Positions 60,356-64,000 of a DNA stretch of 64,000 nt are shown piece by piece; within the stretch, counting starts at the first letter, position 1, and the number at the start of each line of letters is the position of its first letter. This stretch comes from Lophius americanus (taxonomy: Eukaryota; Chordata; Actinopteri; Lophiiformes; Lophiidae). The DNA lies in contig JBBDHG010000037.1 of assembly GCA_037951165.1 (NCBI GenBank), forward strand, positions 2,807,501-2,871,500, given 5' to 3'. The position numbers and the translations under genes are program-made. Under the pieces are notes generated by a model. The model saw only the letters and a list, made by a program, of their open reading frames with translations. It did no database searches and was not told the DNA's origin.

Positions 60356-63300
60356 GACATTTATCTGCAACTGAAAAACGTCATGAAACAGATTCAGTTT
60401 GGCATATTTTGATTTCTGCCCATCAGCAGGGCTTCGGAACAGAGCTGTTGCTGCCTCATGGAGTTAACTTTGCAATTACCCCAACACACAAATGATAACA
60501 CCGAACATTTACAACACTGATGCTAAAGACTTGGGCTACGTAATCGAGTAATGTATTTCATGGAATTTGAGAAATTATACAGAGCAAAGATGACACACCA
60601 AATTTCCCACTCTAGTTGTGTAAGCTTTCATTTAGCCTACCGGAAACCATTGACTTATATGGAAAAAGAACAATATGGAGAATCAATTCGGTCAAACCAT
60701 CCTTTTAAATAAACAGTGCCAAGTTACTACAAAAGTTAGTCCATGATACTTTCCAAAAGAGCAGGGCTAGACTGTGATTTAATGATACCCAACAATTTCG
60801 CCCTAAGCGAGTCCTTGGCGAGTAACAAGGAAAAACCGCCTTTTAATGGGCAGAAACTTTGATCATTTTGGCTCAAAGTGGGTGCTCCTCTGCCTTTAGT
60901 GGTTGGGTTTAGGCGAAAAGAAGAAGAAGGACACAACAGATTTGATGGTTTATTATCTATAATGGCATAATGTTAAGTTTGCTCTGTTTTCTTCACCTCC
61001 TTCTTTTTACTCCTCTGTCCATCCAGCACCATCCCTTCACATCCTCAAATTCTCAGTATGCCTTCCGCCTGTGCCAAGGATGAAGTCATGCACCACTGGT
61101 GTATTGCAGAACCCTCACCGCTCCCTGTTTGCATGATCAGTCTCAAGCATATGGCCACATCAACGTGTCAATGCCCCATCCAGAATACCTGACTCTAGTC
61201 TAGTCACATATGGCGAGCAGTGTGCACACTAACACACACACAGCACCAGACAGGACAGACACACCTATGCACACACTCAAACACACAACAGCAACATTGC
61301 ATGACGATCATACCCTTGATTGTCTCCTGATGTTCCCGATTGTGAGTCTTACCACCAACTGCAGGTGATACGCAGTGTGAAGACATCCTTCACATCAGTG
61401 TAAGCGGTCTTAACAGTGACTGCACTGGATGGAGTTACTCCATGTGTGACTTAACGGCACTGAAGACGGAGGGTGGCAGTAAAGCACTCAGAGTTTAGAG
61501 GTTTTAATTCCCAGTGGATCCAGGCAAGCAAAATATTTCTATGCTCACTGGTATGATAAGGTAGTTTAGATAGACGCGTTCAACATTTAGTATGTTCTCA
61601 GTTCCGTGGTCCTGCATTAGCAGTGCAGTATTTAATCAATAATCTAATTTCGGGATATCGGGGCAGAAGCAGTTCATCTATAAAATAGGGCTGTGTAGTA
61701 GATCATTTGGTTGCTTCCTTCAACTCCAAGGTTTAGGATAAAGGAAGAGTTTTGCCTTCAAATATGAGTGCTCTGTATACTGTATTTTTTGGATATGTGC
61801 TTCTTCCTGCGCCAAGAGGAGGAAGAACAACGTCCTGTGCAGATTCACTTCCGAGTCACGGTTTTCCTTCGCGTGTTGAATGCAACAATTCTGGTGTATT
61901 TTCCATGGGGCCATTAACACAACAATGGTTTTCTGCAGAAAAGGTTCAACCTGGTTTGACTTTTTGTTGAAACAAAGCATTTAGGGGCTCGTAAACACAA
62001 ACTTAAACATTGTCGTGTAAACAGGCAAAACACAATTCTACTATAATCTGTGACTACAGGGCCCTAATTTACACATGGCTGATTTGTTTATGGCCTCATG
62101 GACACACGCAAACAAAACATCATCAGAGACAGTGGCGGACTCTCCAGTTTGTACCAGGCACAGGATTTATTATGTGGTGTTGAGTCGTGGCGTTTAAATT
62201 ATCATTTAAATGCTGAAACCCCAGCCACATACAAGCAAGACAGTATACTTCTGGTTCCGATCCCAAGCTTGAGTAAATGGGGAGGGTGGCGTCAGGTAAA
62301 AAAAAGAAAGTTGTTTTCCAAACTGGGTCCCTTGGTGCTCGGGTTAACAAATACAATCACTGGTACTGTTAGCCAGCAGGATACCGGCGGTTACTTTAGA
62401 TAAAAACAGATGATCTGCTGTCGCGCCGCGAAAGGGAACAGCAGGAAGAAGAAAAATAAGATCATATAAACGCTGAAGGAAAGACTTCCTGTTTTCGATC
62501 AAACCCGTTGCTATGTAAAGGGGGCCTAAGGAAATTTGGAAAAACCCTATAAACATATCATTCAAGCAAGGTTTTGCACATGACAGATTGCTGAGAGTTA
62601 TAACTTTCAAAAAAGGGGAAGTGCCTCATTAATGTCAGTTTTTCATCCATCATAAAACATGGTTTCAACCTATCAAGGAAAATGATTTGAATTGGGCATA
62701 ACTTTTGCCTGTGTTTAGTGTGTCACTTCATTTTACAAAATGAACTTCAATGGAACTGTAGTTAACATTGCCTTTTACATGTTTGGGGGTTTAATGTGGA
62801 TACATTTATTTCCCTGTAGTTCACTCAATCTGTGTACACAACATCATTCAGGTTTAGGAATGGACAGGTAGGAAAACAGTGGTAATTATCTTTAGTTCTT
62901 TGTGATTAACCAAGTGATCCACACGGACATGCTTTTGGGATGCCTATTGCTGGTTGGCACAAAATGGCAGTCTGAGTGCATGCAGATGTGGGGGGGCAGG
63001 TTGTTGAGTGAAGCCCCAGACAATTGCTCCATTTATATGTAGAGCCTCATATACATGTATGAGCAACACACACAGCGAGCACAACCAGGAAAGAGGTTGG
63101 ATGAGATACAATTTTTTTCTTCTGTAGGTAGAGTTTGACCTTCACTCCAACTCTCCCTCCTTCATCTTTCCATCCCTCCATAACTCTCTCCCTCTCCCCC
63201 TTATATCCCCGTAGTTCAGCGCTCATTTGCGTGGCAGGTAATTTGCGCACTATTGGAGATTAAAGTTTAATTAGTGAGCGACGAGTCATTTGGGTCTTAG

Positions 63301-64000
63301 TCGAGCGGAGTAAGGCAGCAGTGTGCATATGTGTGAGTGTGTGTGTGTGTGCGTGTGTGTCCCTCCTGCTTGCTCGCACACACTAACACATCAAGGCTCA
63401 TCACAAAAAGAGAAAGCAAGAGAGTGGGAGTTGAGGATTCATTCCTCCTTTCATCAATGAGGAACAAAGGATGGAGTTCCCCCCCTGCTCCTCTTCATCT
63501 CCTCCTTCTCTTTCCTCCTCCTCCTCACCCCCCTCCTCTAGCCTTTCTCCCCACATCCAGAGCGCTCAGTTGGCAGACTTCAATGGTTATATTCACATTT
63601 CTTGTGTCCCTGGCGACACACCTCCATCGCCGCAATCATGCTGCGGAAAAAAAGTGAAAGCTAACTTTGTCTCTCTTCAACCACCTGTGAAAAGTGACCA
63701 ATCGATCTGTCACATGAAATGAGTGCTGCATAGCATCAACCCCAGATATTGCAACATTTTGAAGCATCTCTGTCTTCATCATGACTGCAACCCACACAGT
63801 GATCTCGCATGCCTCTCTGCTCCTTCTCTCCTCCTCTGTCCTTATTTGTCTTTTATCAAAAAGATTCAAAAAAAGACAAATAAGTGTTAGAAATAACTGT
63901 CTGTCTCCATTCCTCTGTTCTTTTAACGACTTTTGTTCTCAATCAGACATCAAATGTACTATATGGTCACACACCATCATGGATGCACATAGACGCACAA

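Overview
The window is vertebrate nuclear DNA, most likely from a teleost fish. The signs are one multi-exon gene with GT-AG introns, many long (GT)n, (GA)n and tetranucleotide microsatellites, degenerate Tc1-like DNA transposons of a type common in fishes, and fragments of other teleost interspersed repeats. I see no prokaryotic, organellar or viral genes. Most open frames are short chance frames or translations of simple repeats.

The one gene I can name is fam20c, the Golgi secretory-pathway (casein) kinase. Seven coding exons lie on the + strand between 19061 and 23456. They join in frame across six short introns into about 300 C-terminal residues, including the whole catalytic half and the stop codon. 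Mammalian FAM20C has ten exons, so these correspond to exons 4-10. I could not find the first three, so they are probably upstream of this window, and positions 1-19060 read as the tail of a long 5' intron filled with old repeats. The 3' UTR runs to about 25070, ending near an AATAAA at 25047.

From about 25.1 kb to 64 kb I find no certain gene. This part is rich in microsatellites and in long purine- or pyrimidine-biased blocks. It includes a CpG-richer, promoter-like area (about 29.4-32 kb), a (GAGAA)n tract, compound GT/GCGT tracts and a cluster of inverted repeats near 48.3-48.6 kb with a perfect 65-bp palindrome. Three stretches look exon-like but cannot be named: 50173-50298 on the minus strand (the best, 126 bp, bounded by good splice sites), 31655-31710 (+) and 28939-29355 (+). 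They may belong to a neighbouring gene with long introns, or be chance.

I found no new multi-gene system. The most useful leads are the unnamed minus-strand exon at 50.2 kb, the inverted-repeat cluster at 48.3-48.6 kb, and a dated micro-insertion at 32.88 kb where a 47-bp retroelement tail interrupts the second copy of a local duplication.
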